DNA of 64,000 nucleotides, from NCBI RefSeq assembly GCF_040581485.1, contig NC_090129.1, positions 9,844,501 to 9,908,500 on the forward strand, written 5' to 3'. Position 1 is the first letter of the stretch, and each line of letters begins with the position of its first letter. This DNA is from Linepithema humile (taxonomy: Eukaryota; Arthropoda; Insecta; Hymenoptera; Formicidae). Under the pieces are notes generated by a model. It saw only the letters and a program-made list of their open reading frames with translations. It had not been told where the DNA came from and searched no databases. Positions 39,529-52,132 of the stretch are shown piece by piece. The position numbers and the translations under genes were made by a program.

Positions 39529-42222
39529 TTTTTCTATATAATGTAAATAATAATTGCGAGCATTAAATTCTGGCTTTTAGCTCTACCAGCTCCTGTAATA
39601 TATTTATGATTAATGTATTAATTTAAAGAGCTATATTTATTAAATAAGTTTATGATAAATTTAAATGACTATTGTCGTTTCACAGTCGTACTGTATTATT
39701 GGTTTTATTTTTAACTGAATTTTAATTTTTACTTTTTATACAGAAAGATAGTAAAAATATAATTTTAATAAAATAAATTAAGTCTTTAATAATAACGATT
39801 ACTTTTAATATTTAGCCAATAGGACACTCACGTGATTTGACATATTAAAAATTTATCAACGTCTATTTTTTATTTTATAACTTATTTTATTAATATAATG
39901 TTATTATTAATATTTAACTTTTATTTTGTTAATATAATTTGTTTTATAAAAATTATTTTTTAATATTAATATTTTAAGATTATTAAAAGAAATTTATTTG
40001 GAAAAATACTGATTACACAAATAAGGCATATAATTTTCCGAAAATAATTTTATAAATTTGTGTTATTAATTTACCTTAACATGTACTTTAATATCTTCTT
40101 TGCGTTATGGTAAAATTTATCGAATTTTTTTGCAATGCAATCTTTCGCGGATCTCTACTAGAAAGCAGGAAATCTTTCTTACCGTTTGAAAATCTCTGTG
40201 CAAGAGCGGGGCTCTATTTCACTTTTACTCTGCAGAGACTGCACGATTACATTATCAGATGATTATTAACGTTACGAATCAATATATTAAATCAGGTAGC
40301 GTTTGAATAAATTGAAAAATTCTATCTCGCATTTCTTATACAAGATAATGATAAAATATTTCGCTGAAATCGATTTTTACAAAAAATCAACTGTTTGTGT
40401 TACTCCAGTGCCAAATGTTACTGATAGAATATGAAGGAAAAAATAACATATATAATTTTTACATTGCAAAACATTTCATATATCGATGAAATTATACTAA
40501 TTCATTATGTAAGCATAACATTAAAAATTTAGACACAAATACACAATAAAAACTAATTTTTTAAATATTAAATTGTATGCAAAATAAAATTTTACTTTCT
40601 TTTAATGTCACTTAAATTTATTTGTGGGTCAAAATTTTTCTGTTAAAAAAAATTAATTTTATTTTCTATGGGCATACTAAGTATTTTTGTATAGAATAAT
40701 TAAATAAATCGGTTTTTTTTTTCATGCATATGTATTTTAAGTATAACAATAATTATCACATGTCATGTATTAACATCCACATTCAGTCTTATTATAATTA
40801 TGCTATTATTATACTAAATTACTATAAATTAAAAAATGCGTTATGTCCATATTCAAAATTATGTACCGCAAACTCAACATCATGCAAGCATTTATAGTAT
40901 TAAGCAAGTAATCTATAAAATTTTACATAAGCTTTTTACATTACTATTTTACATTAATATTAAAATAATAAAATGACGCAATTTTATAGATACTTGTAAT
41001 ACTTTAAAGAATTAATACATTATTTATACATTTGCTTACATTATGCTCTCAATGTGTGTAAGTTTTAGTTTTATGAAGTGTCATGATCGCAGTTTCTATC
41101 TTTAATTATAAATAATTTAAAATTTTAAAACACAATTAATTTAAATGTCGTTCGAACCGTTTTAATATCTTCAATTATCTGTCAAATTATAATAATTAAA
41201 AAAATGTCTTGTTATAATATTTTGTTTTTGCAGATTTTTGATAGCAACAAACATTTGAGAAATCTTGTATGATTATTGAATTTAACTAATAGACGTTAGT
41301 TTCTGATTTATTAATGTACAAATGAATAAAAAATTATTAATAAAATAGTCTGATGATACAATAAGCATTTGTCTTGAATATTTTTCAATTTTATAATGAA
41401 ATCGTCTTACATGCGTTACAGCATGCATTTCGTTTATGACAAATTAATTTTTTTATTATACTGAAAGCATTATCAATTTGAAAGGCTAAGTATAACTGCA
41501 AAAACTGTCATACTCATATTTTACCAATAATTATTATTACATTAATATTATATGTTCGAAAACCTGTAATACTATAATAATAACTAAGGAGTCATAATAA
41601 ATTTAAATAACCTAAAGTACAATAAATGTCCAGGCTACACGTACGACCAAAGTACACATAAAATTTTAAGAAATAAAAATTAAACTAAAATATTGTGCTG
41701 AATAACTTATTAAAAAATTTTGTCTCTGAACCGAAAAGTCGATTGTTAGTTTATAAAATTGTTTTATTTTATGAAACTATAAGCATAGTTTATAAATTTA
41801 AGACGGATTACATATAAGCAAAATATATCAAATATATTGCACATATTAAATATAGTTTATAAATTCCAAAAATGAAACTTAGTCTTTCTTATAAAACGTA
41901 AATTTATAAACGAATTTATAATTTCATAAACATAAAACGAATTATTGCATGTCAGAGATACATTAGTTTCTGTGCATATTATAAATTGTTTCAATTACCA
42001 AAGTCAAGATTGCCTTTTATCGTGGTGCCTGGTTGTCGTGCTACATTGTCAAGATTGCCGTTAGCATCATTCACCTTTGATTATACCTATAAAATTTATA
42101 AACTTTTGTTTGTGAAACAAGTTGTCTGGCTATTGTTTGCGTTTGTTCTACTAAAATATAAACGCGATTCGACAAAATGAAATTTAATTATATGCACGTA
42201 TATAATTGAATTAACAATAATT

Positions 42223-43290
42223 TCAATAAAACTTTCTGTCACTTACTTTTTTTTTACTTTTTTTCTCCTGTTGGCTTTTTGACGGTCCAGCTATTTCATG
42301 CGCTTTTTCCGTGCTTGTTGGTTCTTTCATATGTGTGTTTTCAGTATGATGGTTTAAATTCTTTAAGTCAACATCAATGTCTATTAATTCGGAACAAAAA
42401 TTACATTCTACTTGAGTAATATTACTCTTTTTACAGTATTTCCACCCCCAACTAACGGTATGGTGAAAATTTGGTGTTCCTGGATGTCTAGTTTCTAGAT
42501 GATAATATAAGGCATATATAACAGTGCTTATAGACGTGTAACTTGCACACAGACAACATTCTGAATATTCTTCGTTACGATACTTGAAATACATCCGCGG
42601 GAATTGATTTCCGTTTTGTTTTTCGTATGCAAAAACTTTTCCATGATGATCCTCTACATGCTTACAAAACTTTGTCAAATTAATGTCGATATAAAATCCT
42701 AGAAATTGGCATTCTGGAAATTTGCAATTTACTAAAAAATTCCTATCATCACATGTGTAATTTTTCCATAGATCTTGCACATCTGTGATCTTATTTGGCA
42801 CATAGATTGAGCCCGTGTCAATTTTTTCCAATTCGCTGGCTTTGTTATGTTTTGATATATGACATTTTATGTTTTCTGTAATATGACAAGGCATACGTAT
42901 ATTGCAATTGTTCAGTGTGCACTTCAACTCAAAAACATCAGTTTGTGTGTAGTATTCTTCTTTAGTCTTGTTCGTTACATATTGTACCACTTCTTGTGTT
43001 GGATGTAACATCATGTGACGGGAATAATCTTCTTGCTGAACAGCCCCAGTACAAATTAAACAATATCCCGCCTCGTTGTAATATGTATCCGGTGAATTTT
43101 TTACATTTTCCTTTACTCTGGAAGCGAAATGATCATTATGGCACATTCTTAAATGTCTTGTAAAATTATTAAGATTGGCGTAAGTTAAATTTGTTTTGCA
43201 CGTCTTGCACTTCGCTTTAAATCTCTCTTCGGGAATCTGTTCCAAATAATCCCACACATTGTCTTTAGTTAAGATAATTTCTTCAGACAT
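42223..43290 (-). CDS. Six-finger BED/C2H2-like zinc-finger protein, U2 copy
   Basis: ATG at 43290. The frame runs 355 codons because a one-base loss of G before the donor (AAAAGTAAGT instead of AAAGGTAAGT) moves the reading into VSDRKFY before stopping. GTAAGT itself is intact at 42246-42241. All six finger Cys and His pairs are kept. Substitutions relative to U1 cluster between fingers 1 and 4 (for example NIRMPCHITENIKCHISKHN in finger 3), and the C-terminal half is almost identical. The core promoter is intact. If the donor is used, the loss of one base would alter the reading phase of the next exon. Confidence 0.72.
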   Translation of the reverse strand: MSEEIILTKDNVWDYLEQIPEERFKAKCKTCKTNLTYANLNNFTRHLRMCHNDHFASRVKENVKNSPDTYYNEAGYCLICTGAVQQEDYSRHMMLHPTQEVVQYVTNKTKEEYYTQTDVFELKCTLNNCNIRMPCHITENIKCHISKHNKASELEKIDTGSIYVPNKITDVQDLWKNYTCDDRNFLVNCKFPECQFLGFYIDINLTKFCKHVEDHHGKVFAYEKQNGNQFPRMYFKYRNEEYSECCLCASYTSISTVIYALYYHLETRHPGTPNFHHTVSWGWKYCKKSNITQVECNFCSELIDIDVDLKNLNHHTENTHMKEPTSTEKAHEIAGPSKSQQEKKSKKKVSDRKFY

Positions 43291-43320
43291 TGTGTCTGTT
43301 TCAACTGACTAAACGCAGAT

Positions 43321-43356
43321 AACTGAATACGAGTCTTACACACAGGAGCCTTTATA
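43321..43356 (-). promoter_or_regulatory. TATA box and initiator of the U2 zinc-finger gene
   Basis: TATAAA (about 43356-43351) and TCAGTT (about 43326-43321) at the same spacing as in U1; the surrounding CTTTATACCGAAAAGTGTCC block is conserved. Confidence 0.7.
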
Positions 43357-44610
43357 CCGAAAAGTGTCCGAGAGGACAAAATAAAAAAAGAAATATGATA
43401 TAGTTTTCTTTTAAATGTAAATATTGATACGTCGGTCAAATCTAACCAATAGATATCGAGAGACGCGGTGACATCTCACGGCCACTTTGCATAGAAGTGG
43501 CAATGTGTATGAGACATGTTACAACTGATTCTTTAAACAAATAATTTTTAAATAAATATTATATATTTAATTAATTGTATCTTTAATAATTATTATATCA
43601 AAGAAATACTTGTTATGCCGAATATATTGATATTGTGAAAAATTAAACTGATACACTGAAAGAAAAGAAAAATAGTAGTAATCATTACTTATATTGCTTC
43701 TTGGCACCAAGAATATTTTTATAGATGTTCTAACTATATGGTTGGTTATTTTTTGGCAATGCAATACGTATAAGGTTATTACATTGCTAACATTATACTA
43801 ACAATTTCTATAATAATGAGTATCGCGATTATAATTATAATAAAATGCAATAATCTAAATATCGCACAGCTTTCTTTCAGTGTATGTTGATTGCAGAAAT
43901 ATGCAAGTACGCCTTTATATATATCTATACCTATAAAATTATTTGTTTAAATATTATACAATTTATTTGTATATTCTTAACTTACAACATTAGCAGACAA
44001 AAGTGCTTAACTAGCAGCATAACCACTGATCAATTTTCATAATTTACAATGTTATATTATCACTTCTTTGTATTACACTTGCAAGTAATGTTTAAAAAAC
44101 TTAAATGTATAAAATTGTAATTCAATGTTTTCTCAACAAAAGATTTTTGTATTACGTTTCAATAAATTCGTATTAGACTAGATTTTAAAGGCTGAATTGG
44201 AGATTAGACCAATCAAGTAATCTTAATTTTAATTATTTATTTCTGCATTTTGTTCTGAAAAATTAAATTGTAATTTGTTATTTGCAATTTCTCATCTTTA
44301 ATAAATGATCTGATTAAAAAATGTTTTAAACCGAATATCGGATAAAACATTTGCAGAAGAAATTGCGAAAGATTTGCCTTTAATTAAGCTGATTTTTATT
44401 TAATATTTCTACGATTTTTGTAAATTTTAATATTATCAAATTTTTACGTATTTATCTTCGTATTATTTCTGAAGTAAACAAAGTATGATTTTAAATATTA
44501 AAATCAGTTATGAAATATATTACATATATTAAGTAGTGTTAAATGTAAAATTTTTAAAAAGCGTTGCGTTGTGACTTTTAGATCGTTTATCGAAACTTGT
44601 TTGTTTATCT

Positions 44611-44654
44611 TCCACACTGAAGATGGCCTAAGCCCAAGGCCGAAACGTCTGTGG
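44611..44654 (+). ncRNA. Hammerhead motif, U3 half A (best array copy)
   Basis: Perfect 5-bp stem I CCACA/TGTGG, CTGAAGA, T, stem II GGCC/GGCC with 9-nt loop, GAAAC, GTC. Every core base is conserved. Confidence 0.7.
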
Positions 44655-46904
44655 TTTTTCTGTATAATGTAAATAATAATTGCGAGCATTAAATTCTGGC
44701 TTCTAGCTCTACCAGCTCATGTAATAAAATTATGATTAATGTATTAATTTAGAGAGCTATATTTATAAAATAAGTTTATGATAAATTTAAATAACTATTG
44801 CCGTTTCACAGTTGTACTTTCAATTTTTAGTTTTAACTAAATTTTAATTTTTACTTCTTATACGGAAAGATAGTAAAAAAATAATTTTAATAAAATAAAT
44901 TAAGCCTTCAATAATACGACGTATTTTAATATTTAGACACTAGAACACTTACGTAATTGACATATTCAAAATTTATCAACGTCTATTTTTTATTTTATAA
45001 CATATTGTATTAATATAATGTTATTATCATTATTTAACTTTTATTTTTATAGTTATTTTATACTATTTTGGTTTGATAAAAACAATTTTTTAATGAGTGA
45101 TTAATTTTATTTAGTAAGATGCTCAAAAAATTTAAAAGAAATTTATCGTCATTGAAGAAATATTATATCAGATTACACAAATAAGGCATGTAACTTTTTC
45201 AGAATAATTTCATAAATTTTTGTTATTAATTTACTTTAACATGTATTTTAATATCTGCTTTGCGTTATTAAAATTTATCGAATTTTTTTACAATGCAATC
45301 TTTCGCGGATCTCTACTAGAAAGCAGGAAACCCCTCTTACCGTTTGAAAATCTCTGTGTAAGAACGGATCGCTATATGACTTTTACTCTGCAGAGACTGC
45401 ACGATTACATTATCAGATGATCATTAACGTTACAAAACAATCAATAACGTTAAAAAACAATATTATATTAAATTAGGTGGCGCTTGAGTAAATTGAAAAA
45501 ATCTATTTCGCATTTCTTATAGAAAACAATAATTGAATATTTCGCAGAAAAATCAAGTTCTTAGAAAAATCAACTTTTTGTGTTACTCCAGAACAAACTT
45601 AATAAAATATTAAAGAAAAAAATAACGTATAATTTTTACATTGCTAAATATTTCATATATCGAAGAAATTATAATAATTCATTACATAAATGTAACATTG
45701 AAAATTTATACACAAATATACGAAAAAGAATATTTTTTTAAAAATTAATTGCAAGCAAATTAAAATTTTACTTTTTTTTAATGCTTCTTAAATTTATGTG
45801 TGCCAAAAGTTTTTTCATTTAAACAAGTTTTGTTTATTTTCTACGGGCATACTACATGTTTGTACAGAATAGTTAAATAAAGCGTCATTGTTTTATAATT
45901 TAATGCTTATGTATTTGAAGTATAATAATGATTATCAGATGCCATGTATTAACATCCACCCTCAGTCTCTAATTATAATTATACTATTAATTATACTAAA
46001 TTATTATGTGCAATTTGAGAAATCTGTTTAAATTACAATTATTTTCAAATTTGTTCAAACTGTTTTAATTTCTACAATTATAATTTGACTTAATGATTAA
46101 AAAATATGTCGCTAAAATATTTTGTTTTTACAGATTTTTGATAACTGCAAACATTTGAAAAATTTTGTATGATTATCGAATTTAACCGATATTCTTGCAC
46201 ACAAATAATTATGATAGCTTCTCCAGCTATACTGCTGTTCGAACGTAATATCTACTTTAAGATATTCATATTGTGAAAGGATTTAAATAAATTACTTAAG
46301 AAACATCTTGTAGCCATTTGTAGACAAATTTTCTGATTATTTAAGCAATCCAGTTAATTTGATTTTTTATTTAATTTGATTTTTTATTTAACAAAAACCA
46401 AGAAAACTCGATATGAATTTATAATTATGCTACTATAAAAATAAATAGTATTTTTTATTAAACGATGTAACATTTTTATATTTTTAGTGTGCAATATAAA
46501 ATTATTCTAACTTTTGGTCATACTGTCTCATTTTGTGTGTGTGACTTTTTAACCCCACTTTTTCCTCTCTCCTCTGCACCGCGAAAAAATATCCTGAATG
46601 CGCCGCTCGGCAATATTACATTTTGCAAATACACAATAATCTTTAGCACGAATTTGGCGACGATTTACACTGTTAGATACTGTTGTGCAAGTTTATAATT
46701 TATATATATAGAACAATTATAAAATTGCTTATCTAATATTTAAATTTATTTACATATATATATATATATATATAAGTGGAAAATCTGGTGATCTACATAT
46801 GTTTTACCTAATACGTTTTTGTAATTATTTAAATAACTAATTATAATTTTGTTACATAAGCTAATAAAATTTACAGTTAGAATTTAATGCTCGAAATTAT
46901 TTAC

Positions 46905-47370
46905 ATCAGTGCTTGGAATTATCTCAGCATTTTAGCCGATTCTCGTGATTGATGCCTTCTTTCCTCTCTTTACCGAGCGCGCCGCAGCGCTAGGACTAAA
47001 GACGCTCAGCTCAGGAGCTATACTAACCAATTTATGATTAGATTCTTCTCCCTCTATTATCAAAATTTTTTAAATGTTTCCCAGGTCCACTGTGGCGACC
47101 GCTCTAAAAAAAAACGCATCAGCAATTGTACCTGACGTGGAAATTTATTAAAATATTTCCATAATAAATTAAAAAATAAAAAAAAATTATTTTTAATACA
47201 TTTTTAAAATTTTATTAATAAAGGGAGGAGAACCTAATCATTAATTGAATAGTATCGTTCTTGACACTCGGCGGCGCTGCTTGAAGCGGCTATGTCGCGC
47301 GCGGTAAGGAGAGGAAAGGAGGTGTCAACTACGAGAATCGACTGAAATGCTAAAATAATTCCGAGCACTG
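46905..47370. mobile_element. Palindromic MITE of U3
   Basis: Near-identical to the U2 copy (38195-38655) and at the same place in the unit. Confidence 0.7.
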
Positions 47371-47391
47371 ATTTACATCATATTGAAGAAT

Positions 47392-47435
47392 CACAGACGT
47401 TTCGGCCTTTGGTTTAGGCCATCTTCAGTAGTATA
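47392..47435 (-). ncRNA. Hammerhead motif, left arm of U3 palindrome
   Basis: Core complete on the minus strand, stem I weak, as in U2. Confidence 0.5.
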
Positions 47436-48202
47436 GAAAATAAATAAACAATTTTTCGTTAAACGATCTAGAAGTTACAACGCAACGCCTTTTAAAAATT
47501 TTACATTTAACACTATTTAATGCATATTTAAGATGGAACTCAAACGCAATTCTTATAATTATATAATTTTTATCGTTGTCTATATTTTCCAAATTTTTTG
47601 ATTTCAAGGTTGAAACGTAAAACCGGAATTCTTAATTTGATTTCTTTATAGCTATCTATTCTGATGCCGTTGCTAATTAAAATTAAAACCATATTGATTG
47701 CATCAATGTTTTCAGTGTATCTTAATTATATTACGTTTATAAAAAAAGAGTCCACAAAGCGTCACTTTATTTTCCGTAACGTCTTCATATTCTTATTGAT
47801 CAAGCCAGCCTTATTTTATAACATTGTATTCACTGAGGATGCTAAAAAACTAATGTCACTAATTGCGAAAAATAAGGTGACGCTTATTGGGCAATTTTTA
47901 ATAAACGCAATGTAATAAAGACACATTGAAAACATTGGTGCGGTTAATATGGTTTCAATATTAATTAGCAACGGCATCAAAGTAGATAAATACATAGAAA
48001 TCAAATTAAGAAAGTACGGTTTTGCCTTTCATCCTGGAGATAAAAAAATCAGGGAAAATATAAACAATTGAAATTATATAATCAAAGGAATTGCGTTTGA
48101 AATAAATCTTAAATATGTATTAAGTAGTGTTAAATGTAAAATTTTTAAAAGGCGTTGCGTTGGGATTTCTAGATCGTTTATCGAAAACTTGTTTGTTTAC
48201 CT

Positions 48203-48246
48203 TCGACACTGAAGATGGCCTAAGCCCAAGGCCGAAACGTCTGTGG
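48203..48246 (+). ncRNA. Hammerhead motif, right arm of U3 palindrome
   Basis: Core complete; stem I CGACA/TGTGG with one mismatch. Confidence 0.6.
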
Positions 48247-50494
48247 TTTTTTTATATAATGTAAATAATAATTGCGAGCATTAAATTCTAGCTTTTAACT
48301 CTACCAGCTCATGTAATAAAATTATGATTAATGTATTAATTTAAAGAGCTATATTTATTAAATAAGTTTATGATAAATTTAAATGACTATTGTCGTTTCA
48401 CAGTCGTACTTTTATTTTTTATTTTTAACTGAATTTTAATTTTTACTTTTTATACAGAAAGATAGTAAAAATATAATTTTAATAAAATAAATTAAGTCTT
48501 TAATAATACGATTACTTTTAATATTTAGCCAATAGGACACTCACGTATTTGACATATTAAAAATTTATCAACGTCTATTTTTTATTTTATAACTTATTTT
48601 ATTAATATAATGTTATTATTAATATTTAACTTTTATTTTGTTATTTATTTTATACTATTTCGGTTTGATAAAAAATTTTTTTTTTAATAATTAATTTATA
48701 TTATTTAGCAAAATGCTCGAAAAATTTAAAAGAAATTTATCGTCATTGGAAAAATATTTGGTCTGATTACACAAATAAGGCATATAATTTTCCGAAAATA
48801 ATTTTATAAATTTGTGTTATTAATTTACCTTAACGTGTACTTTAATATCTTCTTTGCGTTATGGTGAAATTTATCTTATTTTTTTGCAATTTCTTGCAAA
48901 TCTCTACTAGAAAGCAGAATCTTTCTTACCGTTTGAAAATCTGTGCAAGAGCGGGGCTCTATTTCACTTTTACTCTGCAGAGACTGCACGATTACATTAT
49001 CAGATGATTATTAACGTTACGAATCAATATATTAAATCAGGTAGCGTTTGAATAAATTGAAAAATTCTATCTCGCATTTCTTATACAAGATAATGATAAA
49101 ATATTTCGCTGATATCGATTTTTACAAAAAACAATTGTTTGTGTTACTCCAGTGCCAAATGTTACTGATAGAATATGAAGGAAAAAATAACATATATAAT
49201 TTTTACATTGCAAAACATTTCATATATCGATGAAATTATACTAATTCATTATGTAAGCATAACATTAAAAATTTAGACACAAATACACAATAAAAACTAA
49301 TTTTTTAAATATTAAATTGTATGCAAAATAAAATTTTACTTTCTTTTAATGTCACTTAAATTTATTTGTGGGTCAAAATTTTTCTGTTAAAAAAAATTAA
49401 TTTTATTTTCTATGGGCATACTAAGTATTTTTGTATAGAATAATTAAATAAATCGGTTTTTTTTTCATGCATATGTATTTTAAGTATAACAATAATTATC
49501 ACATGTCATGTATTAACATCCACATTCAGTCTTATTATAATTATGCTATTATTATACTAAATTACTATAAATTAAAAAATGCGTTATGTCCATATTCAAA
49601 ATTATGTACCGCAAACTCAACATCATGCAAGCATTTATAGTATTAAGCAAGTAATCTATAAAATTTTACATAAGCTTTTTACATTACTATTTTACATTAA
49701 TATTAAAATAATAAAATGACGCAATTTTATAGATACTTGTAATACTTTAGAGAATTAATACATTATTTATACATTTGCTTACATTATGCTCTCAATGTGT
49801 GTAAGTTTTAGTTTTATGAAGTGTCATGATCGCAGTTTCTATCTTTAATTATAAATAATTAAAAATTTTAAAACACAATTAATTTAAATGTCGTTCGAAC
49901 CGTTTTAATATCTTCAATTATCTGTCAAATTATAATAATTAAAAAAATGTCTTGTTATAATATTTTGTTTTTGCAGATTTTTGATAGCAACAAACATTTG
50001 AGAAATCTTGTATGATTATTGAATTTAACTAATAGACGTTAGTTTCTGATTTATTAATGTACAAATGAATAAAAAATTGTTAATAAAATAGCCTGATGAT
50101 ACAATAAGCATTTGTCTTGAATATTTTTCAATTTTATAATGAAATCGTCTTACATGCGTTACAGCATGCATTTCGTTTATGACAAATTTATTTTTTTATT
50201 ATACTGAAAGCATTATCAATTTGAAAGGCTAAGTATAACTGCAAAAACTGTCATACTCATATTTTACCAATAATTATTATTACATTAATATTATATGTTC
50301 GAAAACCTGTCATACTATAATAATAACTAAGGAGTCATAATAAATTTAAATAACCTAAAGTACAATAAATGTCCAGGCTACACGTACGACCAAAGTACAC
50401 ATAAAATTTTAAGAAATAAAAATTAAACTAAAATATTGTGCTGAATAACTTATTAAAAAATTTTGTCTCTGAACCGAAAAGTCGATTGTTAGTT

Positions 50495-50533
50495 TAAAAA
50501 GTTATAAAAAAAGTTATAAAAAAAGTTATAAAA
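50495..50533. repeat. 12-bp local tandem expansion in U3
   Basis: AAAAAGTTATAA is repeated three times where other units read one AGTTTATAAAATTG segment. It is unit-specific, so it arose after duplication. Confidence 0.75.
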
Positions 50534-51013
50534 TTGTTTTATTTTATGAAACTATAAGCATAGTTTATAAATTTAAGACGGATTACATATAAGCAAAATA
50601 TATCAAATATATTGCACATATTAAATATAGTTTATAAATTCCAAAAATGAAACTTAGTCTTTCTTATGAAACGTAAATTTATAAACGAATTTATAATTTC
50701 ATAAACATAAAACGAATTATTGCATGTCAGAGATACATTAGTTTCTGTGCATATTATAAATTGTTTCCATTACCAAAGTCAAGATTGCCTTTTGTCGTGG
50801 TGCCTGGTTGTCGTGCTACATTGTCAAGATTGCCGTTAGCATCATTCACCTTTGAATATACCTATAAAATTTATAAATATTCGTTTGTGAAACAAGTTGT
50901 CTGGCTATTGTTTGCGTTTGTTCTACTAAAATATAAACGCGATTCGACAAAATGAAATTTAATTATATGCACGTATATAATTGAATTAACAATAATTTCA
51001 ATAAAACTTTCTG

Positions 51014-52066
51014 TCACTTACCTTTTTTTTTACTCTTTTTCTCCTGTTGGCTTTTTGACGGTCCAGCTATTTCATGCGCTTTTTCCGTGCTTGGTGGTTC
51101 TTTCATATGTGTGTTTTCAGTATGATGGTTTAAATTCTTTAAGTCAACATCAATGTCTATTAATTCGGAACAAAAATCACATTCTACTTGAGTAATATTA
51201 CTCTTTTTACAGTATTTCCACCCCCAACTAACGGTATGGTGAAAATTTGGTGTTCCTGGATGTCTAGTTTCTAGATGATAATATAAGGCATATATAACAG
51301 TGCTTATAGACGTGTAACTTGCACACAGACAACATTCTGAATATTCTTCGTTACGATACTTGAAATACATCCGCGGGAATTGATTTCCGTTTTGTTTTTC
51401 GTATGCAAAAACTTTTCCATGATGGTCCTCTACATGCTTACAAAACTTTGTCAAATTAATGTCGATATAACATCCTTGAAATTGGCATTCTGGAAATTTG
51501 CACTTTACTGAAAAATTCTTATCATCACATGTGTAATTTTTCCATAGATCTTGCACATCTGTGATCTTATTTGGCACATAGATTGAGCCCGTGTCAATTT
51601 TTTTCAATTCGCCTGCTTCGTTATGTTTTGATATATGATATCTTGTGTTACCCATAATATAACAAGTCAAACGTTTATTGCAATTGTTCAGTGTGCACTT
51701 CAAATCAAAAACATCAGTTTGTGTGTAGTATTCTTCTTTAGTCTTGTTCGTTACATAATCTACCACTTCTTGTGTTGGATGTAACATCATGTGACGGGAA
51801 TAATCTTCTTGCTGAACAGTCGCACCACAAATTAAACATTTTCCCTCCTCGTTGTAATATGTATCCGGTGAATTTTTTTTATTTTCCTCTACTCTGGAAG
51901 CGAAATGAATCTTATGGTACCTTCTTAAATGTTTTGCAAAATTACTAAGATTGGCGTAAGCTAAATTTGTTTTGCACGTCTTGCACTTCGCTTTAAATCT
52001 CTCTTCGGGAATCTGTTCCAAATAATCCCACACATTGTCTTTAGTTAAGATAATTTCTTCAGACAT
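51014..52066 (-). CDS. Six-finger BED/C2H2-like zinc-finger protein, U3 copy
   Basis: 350 codons from the ATG at 52066, ending KKSKKKGK at GGTAAGTGA as in U1; donor GTAAGT at 51021-51016. All six finger Cys and His sets are present. Replacements are concentrated in the first 150 residues (for example FAKHLRRYHKIHF in finger 1 and KRLTCYIMGNTRYHISKHNE in finger 3), and the last 170 residues nearly match U2 and U4. This pattern could reflect selection on the early fingers or gene conversion of the 3' half. Core promoter intact, so this copy is a good candidate for an expressed gene. Confidence 0.75.
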   Translation of the reverse strand: MSEEIILTKDNVWDYLEQIPEERFKAKCKTCKTNLAYANLSNFAKHLRRYHKIHFASRVEENKKNSPDTYYNEEGKCLICGATVQQEDYSRHMMLHPTQEVVDYVTNKTKEEYYTQTDVFDLKCTLNNCNKRLTCYIMGNTRYHISKHNEAGELKKIDTGSIYVPNKITDVQDLWKNYTCDDKNFSVKCKFPECQFQGCYIDINLTKFCKHVEDHHGKVFAYEKQNGNQFPRMYFKYRNEEYSECCLCASYTSISTVIYALYYHLETRHPGTPNFHHTVSWGWKYCKKSNITQVECDFCSELIDIDVDLKNLNHHTENTHMKEPPSTEKAHEIAGPSKSQQEKKSKKKGK

Positions 52067-52096
52067 TGTGTCTGTTTCAACTGACTAAACGCAGAT

Positions 52097-52132
52097 AACT
52101 GAATACGAGTCTTACACACAGGAGCTTTTATA
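52097..52132 (-). promoter_or_regulatory. TATA box and initiator of the U3 zinc-finger gene
   Basis: TATAAA (about 52132-52127) and TCAGTT (about 52102-52097), spacing as in U1; one base differs upstream (GAGCTTTTATACC). Confidence 0.7.

Larger units (their letters stand above)
38660..39545. repeat. Palindrome with outward hammerheads, U2
   Basis: Inverted arms around a centre near 39100 (CACAGACGTTTCGG at 38676 against CCGAAACGTCTGTG ending 39527). Each arm encodes, reading outward, a related frame of 87-88 codons that ends at the hammerhead. Confidence 0.75.
34789..43454. repeat. Array unit U2
   Basis: Same order as U1 but without the foldback insertion: half A (35943 to about 37490), TA run (38036), palindromic MITE (38195-38655), palindrome (about 38660-39545), half B (39485 to about 41285), zinc-finger gene (42223-43290). 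There is a local deletion and rearrangement near 39930-40010 relative to U1. Between these landmarks the sequence is AT-rich and non-coding. Confidence 0.85.
47375..48262. repeat. Palindrome with outward hammerheads, U3
   Basis: Centre near 47820. The right half and most of the left half match the U1 palindrome closely, including an identical 83-codon open frame (47664-47915 versus 30251-30502). Hammerheads point outward at 47392-47435 (minus) and 48203-48246 (plus). Confidence 0.75.
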
